From NCBI GenBank assembly GCA_025060305.1, contig JANXCD010000003.1, positions 1 to 39,126 of the forward strand: 39,126 bases of DNA, read 5' to 3'. The notes beneath the pieces are model-generated. The model had not been told where the DNA came from and made no database searches. It saw only the letters and a program-made list of their open reading frames with translations. A program made the position numbers and the translations under genes. Below, piece by piece: positions 9,965 to 18,604 of this stretch. The first letter of the stretch is position 1. Each line of letters begins with the position of its first letter. This DNA is from Armatimonadota bacterium. Its GTDB lineage: Bacteria; Armatimonadota; Fervidibacteria; Fervidibacterales; Fervidibacteraceae.

Positions 9965-12900
9965 TTACCACCTCAAAGGCATGATTGCACGCACTTGCTC
10001 ACCTCGTTCGCCATAGGCACGGACTTCAAGCAAGTAGAAACCTTTGGGCAGACCGCTATTGAGGCTTCGGCTGTCCCAAAGAATTCGTTTTTCACCTGCA
10101 GCCATCAACTTGCGAGGTTGAAGGGAAGAGACAAATCTTCCTGTCAATGTAATCAAATTGCATTCAACTTCAGCAGTTTCCGTCAAAGTGAAGCGGACGA
10201 GTAATTGACCGCTGCGAGTGATTTCTGGTTTCAATCCCACAATTTTCAACCCACTTCCAACCTTTCGCTCAGCAATTATTCTCAACCTCTTTACTGCAAC
10301 ATTTCCCTCTGCATTCCTTGCCACGAAAGTATAGCCTCCTGTCGTCCTCATGTATCTTGCCTCACCAGTTTCCATGTCAACTAAAATCAAACTTACATCC
10401 GAAGGAACTCTCTCGTTTACTCCCTCCCAAGAGACAGTCAAGTTTTCATTGCCAGCAGTTGCTTCAACAATTATATCCCAAACTTGTGGTCTCGCCGAGG
10501 GCGCTCTTATGTCGGCGTAAAGCAAAGTTTCACTCCGACCAAAGGTTGCAATTGAACCAAAGGTGAACCAGTTATGAACCCATTGTCTCAGCGAAGGTGG
10601 AGTTAACAAGTCAAGTGAATCCAATCCGTCTTTCGCTTTCGGTGAGACTCCAATTTGGAGAGTGCTCAAAACTTTATTGTCGTTAGTCAATTTGATAGGA
10701 AGCAGCCATCCATCACCATCAAAATTTAGCCGACCGTCAGCCAAAGCCAATTTGCTCCTTGACGGTCTTTCGTTTACCGCTATTTGCCTTGTAGGAATGT
10801 TATCAATCAGTAAGATGACACCTTGTGGTGCTTGCACATAAACCCAATAACCTTTGAAAGGCTCCATGAAAACCGAAGCGACATAACCTGTGGCAAATTG
10901 GTTCAAGGCAAACAAAGTATCATTTATCCAACCTTGAATCGCCGCTTCACGAAGAGGCAATGTTTGACCAGTCGCTCTGTTAGTGACCCTTGTTCTTGTC
11001 CAGTCAACTTTGAAGGGGAAAGGTGTCCCAATGAGCCACCATCCCTGTTTGTCCAAAAGAAGTGAGAAGGGTTGGTCACTCGGAGCAGGTGTTCCTATTT
11101 GAGTGAAATCGGTAAATTGGTCAAATCGGACAAAATAGCCACGACCAAGATGAACCGCATCAGCAGGTGGAACAGGAAAACGAACATAACGACCGCCTCT
11201 GTATCCAGTCATCGGGTCAGTCAAGTTCGGATTAGTCTCCCAAGTGATGATTTGGTTAGTGCCAAGCAAACTGTTAATTGTTATGCCTGTGCCTGTGTAA
11301 TCGTAAGGGATACTGATAAGTTGGACTCCACGAGCAAAAGTATGTTGAGCACGAATTGAGAAATTGACATTTTGTGTTTCCGTCGCTTCTTGGACAACAA
11401 CACCAGTCCGCTCTGCTGGGATTGATGTGTAACCTGGTGCTCTCAACCTGACAGTATATGTTCCCAAAGGCACATTAGCAACCAAGTAATTTCGGCTATA
11501 ATTGCCTACAACGGTGAACTGAGCGTCAGTGACAACACTAATTACAACTTCCCCTGTTGCAGGTTGAATAACTTCAACGACTACTCCACCAACAGGAGTG
11601 CCATCAGCACGGGTTACACGACCAGAAATGCTTCCCGGTTGTGCTCTTGGCAAAGCCAAAGTAACTCTTGTTGTCGCCGCAGTTTGAACTTGAACGCCTG
11701 TGACACTTGCAGGTTTGTAGTTAGGAGCAGTTGCTTGGACAGAGTAAACGCCGACAGGGACATTCGCAATTGTGAAATTGCCTTGAGCGTCTGTTGTTGC
11801 GGAAGCAACGATAGTTGTGCCAGAAATCACTTCAACTATTGCATTGGCAATACCTTGATTAGTTTGGGCGTCAAGGACTTGACCTGCGATGGTTCCAGGT
11901 TCTCCTGGCAACTGGAAATCAACACCTGTGGTTTCTTGCCCTGCTCGGACAATAACTCCAGTTCTCGTCACGGAGGTGTGTCTTGGGGCGGAAGCAGTGA
12001 CTTCATAAGTGGCATTGGGCACTCCTTCAATTCTGTATGTTCCATCAGTTCTCGTTGTGGCTGAGTAAGTGCTGGGAATTCCAGGAGGTAAGACAATAGG
12101 GTTGCCTTGTTCGTCGGCGACTATTCTTGCTGTCACTGTCGCTCCAACGATTGGGGTCGTTCCATCAAGTTCTGTCACTCTGCCACTAATTGAGCCTGGT
12201 GGCAATTTAGTCATAGTGAAATCATTGTTTTGGCTGACAAAACTTGTCACATTATCGCCATCACTTACCCCTTCAACTGAGGTTCGCAGCAAACGGGATG
12301 TCCAACCAGGGACAGAAACTTCCAAATCGTAAATTCCAGTGTTAAGCCCAATAATTTGGTAAAAGCCTCCTCGTTGCGTGAGAGCGCCACCAAAGATGAT
12401 TGGCTGAGGTAAAAGGCTTCCTACTTGTGCCCTTACAGTGAAACCTTCCAAACCATTTCCTTGAGTGTCTACTACCCTTCCAGAAATAGTGCCTGTCCGT
12501 AGAAAGTCCATGATGTAGTTCATCAAAGTGTGACGGAAAACCAAACCTTCAACAAAAGTCGCCTGCCCAATGGTAGTGTTTTTGAAACCATTGTTTAGCG
12601 CTTCCATTGGGAAGAAGAAAGTGACAACTCGGTAATCGGTAGCAGGGTCACGATATTGGACAGCAGCATTTGTTCCACCTTGCAAGTAAGTGTAAGTTGC
12701 AAAAGCGCCTGCTAAAACATCTACCGTGTCCATGACCAATGCGTTCTCGCAACCGTCTCCTGTAAAACCAAAACTTGGGTTATATTGGCTGGCATTGATA
12801 GGTGGGTCGTAAGTAGTTGCATCATATCCAAAGCCAAGCAACTCAATTCCTGAAGCCGTCCCATGCCTTTCTTGGTCTGGGTCTCTAAGTTGACCGTCAA

Positions 12901-15478
12901 CAGTTGGTCTCTCTTCATTATAACCAAAACCTTGTCCCCAATCATGAATGCCTGAAGCAATCAGTCTACCCTGAAGTTTGTGCCTTTCGGCTCGGTAAAC
13001 GCTAATCAAATCAAGACTGTAGTCACCATAAAAGCCACTAACAACACGGGAAAAGCGAGCCTTCAAGTAGTTTGTCAAAAAGTCATTACTAACTTGTCCG
13101 TTTATGGTCAAAGCCCAACCCAAATCTTGTCCACTGGCTATAAACAATCGTCCACTTCTGCTCAAGAAAGATGCCAACTTGCCTTGAGTTACTGGGTCTT
13201 CAAGACTTCCTTTGTCAACCCAGATGCTGCCTATGTAGGGAGCGAGCCAAACTACTGCTCGTTCAGCATGCAAACGAGTTGTGTTCGTTATAGGGTCGGG
13301 GAAAGAGCGAGGCAAATAAAGGTTCAAAACTTCATCGGGCACAGGTCCTCGGCACAAAATCCTCCAAATTCCAACTAAATAGGAATCAGGGAAGGGACAA
13401 TGTGATTCGCTTCTCGGTATAACTCCTTTGTTAGGGTTGAAAGGCACAAACAAAGGTCGGGGCTTTATGTCGCCGAAATAATAAGTTTCGGTTGGGATAC
13501 CCGGATAGTTTATGAAAACCTCAAAGTTGCCAAGCCCTGATGCCCTTTGCGTCGTCCATTTTTGTCCGCAAGCGTAATCGCTAACAAAAAGCACATCCTT
13601 GTCGGCAGTAAAAGGTTTGGTAGTGCAACCAACGATGTTGTCATAGCCAACATTGGGAATTGCTTCAAGCGAACGATCGGCAATCAAAATGCGACCCTGT
13701 TGCGTCGTGATAATGGTAACATCAGGTGCAAGGTAATTGCCCGAACTAGGCATTACCATACTAAAAGTCCCTAAAGCCATGAAAGCAAAGATGGCAGGCA
13801 TATTTCCTGCTCTGTCAATAGGCACAATAGTCACATAATAGTCACGAGGTGTTAATGGCAACCTGATGCGGCGAGTGTAAATTCCGTCGTTAGCCCTTTG
13901 ATCGCCGTTTGTGCCGTTATCAAACAACTCAATAGCGTAAGGCTGAATTAATCGCCAATATCCGTCAACATCAGCACCTTCGCTGGCTTGATACATTAAT
14001 TCCACAGTATTGACCAAGCCAACTTCATCGCCAGTATCAGGATTGAAGTTTACGATGAACCAATCAACTTCGTGGGAAATTGCTGCTTGGTCACCTGGGT
14101 TTTGCTGGCTGGCTCCATCTGGGAAGCCTTCATTGTGCACTGCCCACAAAAACATCGGGTTATCGGCACTCTTAAAAACGGCGTAAACCCTGTCAACTCC
14201 ACTTTCTGGGTCATAAACATGTGCAGTCAAAGTTACAGTGTCGCCTGGCAAGTTGATTTTGGGTGTGATTTGGGGTAGCTTAGGGTTGCCAAATCTGTCA
14301 GAAAGCAGCGGAGGGAATATGTCAATGGAAGAGATGACCCAAATGTCCTCATTGCCATTGCGGTTCGTTACAAAAGCAATTCGCTCAATGTTGCCAGGGA
14401 TAACCGGAAAAGGCTCAACCGTTGATTGGAATTCTTGAGTTCGGTTGCCAGAAGGTGAAACTTGCCTAATATTTGACCCTTGATCATCGGAAAGAAAGAT
14501 GTCACGGTTACCATTACGGTCAGAAGTGAAAGCCAAACGGAAGCCACGACGACCCAAGTTAGTGCTTGGGTGCGTAAAGTAAACTGGGGCAGGTTCAGTG
14601 TCGTTTTGCCTACCACTTGTTATTGGTCTTTGATTCTGACCGTCGCCACGCATTACCCAAATGTGAAAGAAGGCTCCAGGTTGACCAGTAGTGGGATCAA
14701 GGTTGCTCTCGTAAAGGATACGACCGTCGGGCAAATAGGCTGGATTGCGGTTGACGCCTTGTGTAGTCAATTGGCGGATGCGACCTGTGTCCAAAGCCAC
14801 CAAATAAATCTGATTGTTTTGCTCAAAAGCGATCTCAGCACCCGATGGCGCAACGCTGATGCGGCGAACACCACGAAGCCCAAAAGTTCGCTGTTGAATT
14901 TGAACGGGAGAAGTCCTCAAGTTGGCTGTGTATATGTCGGTGACACCACCTGAACTGATAATGAAAGCGATAGTGATGCTGTCAGAAAACCAAGAAGGGG
15001 AAAGTTCGTCGCCTGTTGGGATGTTTGGTGGAATGTCTCTTTCTGGAATAGCAGGGCGAGCGTTGCTTCCATCAGGGCTCATAAGCCAGATTCGGAAGCG
15101 TTGTCCAGTTCCATCATTTCGGTCTAAGCGACCATTGCCATTGCTATCAACGCTATTAGTGCTGAAAGCGATAATGCGACCGTCTGGCGACCAAGTAGGC
15201 GTTCGCTCGCTACCAGGCGCTTCCGTCAGGGGTAATTCCTGCCCTCTCGCTTGACGAGTAGCCAAAGCACGCTTTTGCCATTCCTCTCGCAATTGATTTT
15301 CCAAACCAGGTCGTCGGTTTTGAAGGTATTGACGAAGTGCCATTTGCCATCTCTCAGAGGGAATTTGCAAATCCTTTTTTCGTGACGGGAATGGATTGTT
15401 TGCAAAAGCAAACCAAACTATTCCCGCCATGACAAAAACGCCAAAAAGAATTTTCAACCAGCGGTTTTCATTTTTCAT
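9965..15478 (-). CDS. Very large secreted protein (1837 aa): TolB-like beta-propeller, about four carboxypeptidase regulatory-like domains, paired GYW modules, C-terminal FlgD-like domain
   Basis: LTEAPGSERTPTWSPDGRIIAFSTNS (TolB/PD40 repeats); GTISGRVVDTQGNGLEG, GSISGRVTELDGTTPIVG, GTIAGQVLDAQTNQGIAN and GSISGRVTRADGTPVGG (CarboxypepD_reg-like); terminal LITLTGRFVSSLQ...ILWDSRSLNSGLPKGFYLLEVRAYGERGEQVRAIMPLRW. Confidence 0.9.
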   Translation of the reverse strand: MKNENRWLKILFGVFVMAGIVWFAFANNPFPSRKKDLQIPSERWQMALRQYLQNRRPGLENQLREEWQKRALATRQARGQELPLTEAPGSERTPTWSPDGRIIAFSTNSVDSNGNGRLDRNDGTGQRFRIWLMSPDGSNARPAIPERDIPPNIPTGDELSPSWFSDSITIAFIISSGGVTDIYTANLRTSPVQIQQRTFGLRGVRRISVAPSGAEIAFEQNNQIYLVALDTGRIRQLTTQGVNRNPAYLPDGRILYESNLDPTTGQPGAFFHIWVMRGDGQNQRPITSGRQNDTEPAPVYFTHPSTNLGRRGFRLAFTSDRNGNRDIFLSDDQGSNIRQVSPSGNRTQEFQSTVEPFPVIPGNIERIAFVTNRNGNEDIWVISSIDIFPPLLSDRFGNPKLPQITPKINLPGDTVTLTAHVYDPESGVDRVYAVFKSADNPMFLWAVHNEGFPDGASQQNPGDQAAISHEVDWFIVNFNPDTGDEVGLVNTVELMYQASEGADVDGYWRLIQPYAIELFDNGTNGDQRANDGIYTRRIRLPLTPRDYYVTIVPIDRAGNMPAIFAFMALGTFSMVMPSSGNYLAPDVTIITTQQGRILIADRSLEAIPNVGYDNIVGCTTKPFTADKDVLFVSDYACGQKWTTQRASGLGNFEVFINYPGIPTETYYFGDIKPRPLFVPFNPNKGVIPRSESHCPFPDSYLVGIWRILCRGPVPDEVLNLYLPRSFPDPITNTTRLHAERAVVWLAPYIGSIWVDKGSLEDPVTQGKLASFLSRSGRLFIASGQDLGWALTINGQVSNDFLTNYLKARFSRVVSGFYGDYSLDLISVYRAERHKLQGRLIASGIHDWGQGFGYNEERPTVDGQLRDPDQERHGTASGIELLGFGYDATTYDPPINASQYNPSFGFTGDGCENALVMDTVDVLAGAFATYTYLQGGTNAAVQYRDPATDYRVVTFFFPMEALNNGFKNTTIGQATFVEGLVFRHTLMNYIMDFLRTGTISGRVVDTQGNGLEGFTVRAQVGSLLPQPIIFGGALTQRGGFYQIIGLNTGIYDLEVSVPGWTSRLLRTSVEGVSDGDNVTSFVSQNNDFTMTKLPPGSISGRVTELDGTTPIVGATVTARIVADEQGNPIVLPPGIPSTYSATTRTDGTYRIEGVPNATYEVTASAPRHTSVTRTGVIVRAGQETTGVDFQLPGEPGTIAGQVLDAQTNQGIANAIVEVISGTTIVASATTDAQGNFTIANVPVGVYSVQATAPNYKPASVTGVQVQTAATTRVTLALPRAQPGSISGRVTRADGTPVGGVVVEVIQPATGEVVISVVTDAQFTVVGNYSRNYLVANVPLGTYTVRLRAPGYTSIPAERTGVVVQEATETQNVNFSIRAQHTFARGVQLISIPYDYTGTGITINSLLGTNQIITWETNPNLTDPMTGYRGGRYVRFPVPPADAVHLGRGYFVRFDQFTDFTQIGTPAPSDQPFSLLLDKQGWWLIGTPFPFKVDWTRTRVTNRATGQTLPLREAAIQGWINDTLFALNQFATGYVASVFMEPFKGYWVYVQAPQGVILLIDNIPTRQIAVNERPSRSKLALADGRLNFDGDGWLLPIKLTNDNKVLSTLQIGVSPKAKDGLDSLDLLTPPSLRQWVHNWFTFGSIATFGRSETLLYADIRAPSARPQVWDIIVEATAGNENLTVSWEGVNERVPSDVSLILVDMETGEARYMRTTGGYTFVARNAEGNVAVKRLRIIAERKVGSGLKIVGLKPEITRSGQLLVRFTLTETAEVECNLITLTGRFVSSLQPRKLMAAGEKRILWDSRSLNSGLPKGFYLLEVRAYGERGEQVRAIMPLRW

Positions 15479-16085
15479 GGGTGACCATCCTTTCGGTCAT
15501 TTCCCAATTTTGCCTTCTCCCGTCAGTGACGATTACCCGATGAGCACGGCGACTAAACTCAACATCGGACAATTGCCTAACCATTCTTTGCAAAATCGTC
15601 TCCCTTTTCACCCTCGTCTTACCCTTATCTCTCGTTCCTTGTTCGCTCTTTTCCATTCGCTTTAGACGCTCTCTAAAACTTGCCGTCAACACCCAAACCT
15701 CGTTGACGAAAGGTCGCAATCCCATTTCAAACAAAACTGCAGCCTCAATTGCAATCAACTTTATCCCTCTACCCTTCCACTCTTTGAGAGCAGCGTCAAT
15801 CATGTGACGCATTTGAGGGTGTGTCAAGCGGTTAAGCCTTTTAAGTGCTGAGGGATTTTGAAAAACCCATCGCCCAACTTTTCCTCTGTCAAGTTCGCCA
15901 GAAGAAGTTAGGATTGTCTTTCCGAAAGTTGCCACCATTGACCTTAAGACTGGGCTTCCCCTTTTCACCAACTTACGATTTACTTCGTCGGCAGTGACAG
16001 TTTTGATGCCAAATTTTTGCATTTGCCTGATAAGCGTTGTTTTACCTGCACCCAAACCACCAGTGATTCCGATAACTTTTTTCAC
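15468..16085 (-). CDS. coaE: Dephospho-CoA kinase
   Basis: VIGITGGLGAGKTTLIRQMQKFG (P-loop), ITADEVNRKL-like motif and LTHPQMRHMI. Start re-assigned to GTG 16085 (GGAGGT upstream) rather than 16181, which would overlap rpsA. Confidence 0.9.
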   Translation of the reverse strand: MKKVIGITGGLGAGKTTLIRQMQKFGIKTVTADEVNRKLVKRGSPVLRSMVATFGKTILTSSGELDRGKVGRWVFQNPSALKRLNRLTHPQMRHMIDAALKEWKGRGIKLIAIEAAVLFEMGLRPFVNEVWVLTASFRERLKRMEKSEQGTRDKGKTRVKRETILQRMVRQLSDVEFSRRAHRVIVTDGRRQNWEMTERMVTHEK

Positions 16086-16110
16086 TCTATCACGACCTCC
16101 AAACCAAATT

Positions 16111-17322
16111 TTAATCTTGTTGTTTTCGCTCTTCTTTTTTTCCTTGCTGCGTTGAAGTTCCCAAATTGGGAAAAACATCACCTAAGGTAATTTGAGGCGA
16201 TGGTTGCTGTTCCATGTATTGGCGTAATTCAAGCCTTTCTCGCTCTTGGGCGACTTGCCTCATGCTGAGCAAAATCCTTCGCTTCTCCGTCTCAACTTGG
16301 TAAACTTTCGCTTCAATTTCCTGACCGACCTTGACAATATCTTCTGCCCTAACATTTCTTCTCGTTGAAAGTTCGTTGTTCGGAATAACCCCTTCAATGC
16401 CTGTTGGCAACTTAACAAAAACACCAAAAGGGACGATGCGAGTTACTACTCCTTTGACTTTTGAGCCAACAGGATAATCTTGAGGTGCTGTTCTCCAAGG
16501 ATCTGGCAACAACGGCTTTAGGCTCAACGAAATTTTTGGACCATCAGGTTCAAAGCCTATGACTGCGACTTGAAGCTTTTGTCCTTCCTTGACCACTTCT
16601 GATGGATGGTTCACTCTTGTCCACCCCATTTCGCTGACATGGAGCAATCCATCAACGCCGCCTAAGTCAACGAAAGCACCGAAATCGGCTATGCGCCTCA
16701 CAGTGCCCTCCAAAATTGCACCTTCATACAACTTAGCCAAAGTTTCCTGCCTTCTACGCTCACGGTCTTCGTCAAGGGCAATTCTGTTGGAACAAAGGAC
16801 ACGCCTTTTGTCTCTATCAATCTCAATGATTTTGATTTTTATCGTACGACCGATGAAATGTTCCAACCTCCAACCAGAAGGGATGACAACTTGTGATGCT
16901 GGGACAAAGCCATCAATACCAAGGTCAACGATCAGACCGCCTTTAATTCTGTCTTTCACCATCACTTGCAAAATTTCTCCATTTTCAAAGGCTTCCTGAA
17001 TTCGCTTCCATGCCCGCTCGTAGTCTGCCCTTCGCTTTGAAAGCAAAACCATCCCTTCCGTCTCTTCTGCTTTTGATTCAGGTCGCAAAACATAAACTTC
17101 AATCTTTTCACCTATTTTCGCCTCTTCAAGGTGATTACCGCCCCACTCACTGGCAGGTATGAAACCTTCAGCCTTACCGCCGATGTCAATGAGAACTCCG
17201 TCCTGACGAACTTGGACGACAAGACCTGTTAAAATTTCGCCAGTGCGAACAGGTTGCATCGCTTTGAAGGCTTGCATCATCTCGTCCATGTTCTCTGCTG
17301 GCATAGTCGTTTGTTCGTTCAT
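16111..17322 (-). CDS. rpsA: 30S ribosomal protein S1 (four S1 RNA-binding repeats)
   Basis: GEILTGLVVQVRQDGVLIDIGGKAEGFIPASEW; GGLIVDLGIDGFVPASQV; GTVRRIADFGAFVDLGGVDGLLHVSEMGW; GVVTRIVPFGVFVKLPTGIEGVIPNNEL. Start at ATG 17322, preceded by AGGGGGAG. Confidence 0.92.
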   Translation of the reverse strand: MNEQTTMPAENMDEMMQAFKAMQPVRTGEILTGLVVQVRQDGVLIDIGGKAEGFIPASEWGGNHLEEAKIGEKIEVYVLRPESKAEETEGMVLLSKRRADYERAWKRIQEAFENGEILQVMVKDRIKGGLIVDLGIDGFVPASQVVIPSGWRLEHFIGRTIKIKIIEIDRDKRRVLCSNRIALDEDRERRRQETLAKLYEGAILEGTVRRIADFGAFVDLGGVDGLLHVSEMGWTRVNHPSEVVKEGQKLQVAVIGFEPDGPKISLSLKPLLPDPWRTAPQDYPVGSKVKGVVTRIVPFGVFVKLPTGIEGVIPNNELSTRRNVRAEDIVKVGQEIEAKVYQVETEKRRILLSMRQVAQERERLELRQYMEQQPSPQITLGDVFPNLGTSTQQGKKEERKQQD

Positions 17323-17553
17323 CTTTTTCGCTCCCCCTTGATGAAGCACATTAGCCAGATTCCTGGTCACTTGCACCCTTCCTTTGATTTTTCTTTTAAG
17401 ACTTACACATTTGCGTGCTGAACTTGCGGTGTCTCACTTTTTGCAATCGGTTGCCAAAAAAATTTTGTCATCTGGTTGCAAATTTTCAACTCCCATTCCG
17501 CGCAAATTCATTAGGAATTCAGTAACCTAACTGAAATTGGCTCGTTGAAAGTT

Positions 17554-18231
17554 TTACTTTTGCCGACAACCTGAATTAGGTTCTCTCGGATTGCGACCGT
17601 TTAGGCTTATGAGCCAGCCTTTACCAACTTCAAGATACATTTCTGCCCTCGCTTTGACAGCCCTAATTAAACCCAACTTCTCTTCCTTCATCACATGGCT
17701 AACCCCACGAAGGATCACTGTTTTGACATTCCAATTATGTTCACGAGCAAATTTATTGAGGGCTGCTTCAAGTCCATAGCCTAAATGCGAAAAATTTGGC
17801 AATTCACGAATCCGTTTTAGCGGAAATGCCCTTTGACCTGAGACCCAAGGGGCAATCAAGTGAGATAGGTCTGTCCAAATCCTACCGCCACGAAAAATTC
17901 CCAAAGTCATATCAACGCCATCGTGAGCAACAGGATAAGCAAGGTCTTCAATGTGTGATGGTTTCAGCCCTTTCAAATCAGCGTCAAGGAAAACAACAAT
18001 AGGCTGACTAACTTCTTGTAGACCAATCCAGACAGCGCCGGCTTTTCCGAGATTTTTGTCAAGCCTTATTGCTGTGACGCTGAAATTTTTTGCGACCTTG
18101 AATGTGTTATCTTCCGAGCCATCGTCCACCAGAATAACCTGTCGCACAGACTCACAAGCAGTCACTGCTTCCAAGACCGCTGGCAATCGCTCTTCTTCGT
18201 TGTAAGCAGGTATGACCACCGCAATTTCCAT
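17554..18231 (-). CDS. Glycosyltransferase family 2 protein
   Basis: MEIAVVIPAYNEEERLPAVLEAV...ILVDDGSEDNTFKVAK...VVFLDADLKGL. Start could be 18231 or 18240. Confidence 0.88.
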   Translation of the reverse strand: MEIAVVIPAYNEEERLPAVLEAVTACESVRQVILVDDGSEDNTFKVAKNFSVTAIRLDKNLGKAGAVWIGLQEVSQPIVVFLDADLKGLKPSHIEDLAYPVAHDGVDMTLGIFRGGRIWTDLSHLIAPWVSGQRAFPLKRIRELPNFSHLGYGLEAALNKFAREHNWNVKTVILRGVSHVMKEEKLGLIRAVKARAEMYLEVGKGWLISLNGRNPREPNSGCRQK

Positions 18232-18376
18232 CGCAATCACCTTCGCCTTTTTGACCTCGCCACGCTTATCAAGATGTTAATTCATCTTTGCGAAAAAAGA
18301 ACCTCACTTTTGGGTTTCCGTGCTTTTTTGGTAAGGAAAAACCCTAAAATTGGCAAAGGCTCAATCTTTGCCTTGA

Positions 18377-18416
18377 AACGACGCTAAAATTTTAACGCCT
18401 CAAAGTTAAAGTCGTT
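18377..18416. repeat. Bulged hairpin in the divergent GT2/hppA spacer
   Basis: AACGAC(18377-18382) + TTTAAC(18391-18396) ... GTTAAA(18405-18410) + GTCGTT(18411-18416). Confidence 0.5.
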
Positions 18417-18505
18417 CTTTACTTCAAAAGGCTTTTGATAAAGGATTATGGCATAGGACTATGTCCTTTCGCTCTTTACTGCAAAGTTTATCAGTGCTTG
18501 GTCGT

Positions 18506-18538
18506 CCATGCCACTGGCTTTAGCCAGTGGTTGATGAC
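18506..18538 (+). repeat. 33-bp palindrome-containing dispersed repeat, copy 1
   Basis: CCATG-CCACTGGC-TTTA-GCCAGTGG-TTGATGAC; perfect 8-bp stem. Identical to the reverse complement of 27207-27239. Confidence 0.85.
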
Positions 18539-18604
18539 GAACTAAATTCTAACTTTGCAGCAAAGATGGTTAAAAGACTCACAGCAAAAGGAGGGCGAAA
18601 TTGG

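Noticed and set aside
11564-12064. 166-aa plus-strand ORF
   Set aside because: Antisense to the carboxypeptidase-regulatory-like repeats; Ser/Asn/Cys-rich low-complexity shadow translation.
14480-14953. 157-aa plus-strand ORF
   Set aside because: Antisense to the TolB-like propeller region of the 1837-aa gene.
16086-16181. N-terminal extension of coaE
   Set aside because: Overlaps the 3' end of rpsA and encodes a Lys/Glu-rich segment foreign to CoaE; GTG 16085 has GGAGGT upstream.
18240-18600. CRISPR or tRNA in the larger spacers (also 20614-20777, 23152-23431, 26030-26397, 27060-27361, 28357-28683)
   Set aside because: No regularly spaced direct repeats and no cloverleaf or TTCGA(A/T)TC T-loop signature seen by eye; a tRNAscan/CRISPR finder run would be decisive.
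18527-18604. N-terminal 26-codon extension of hppA in the ORF track
   Set aside because: The GTG start falls inside the palindromic repeat without an RBS; ATG 18605 has AGGAGG upstream.
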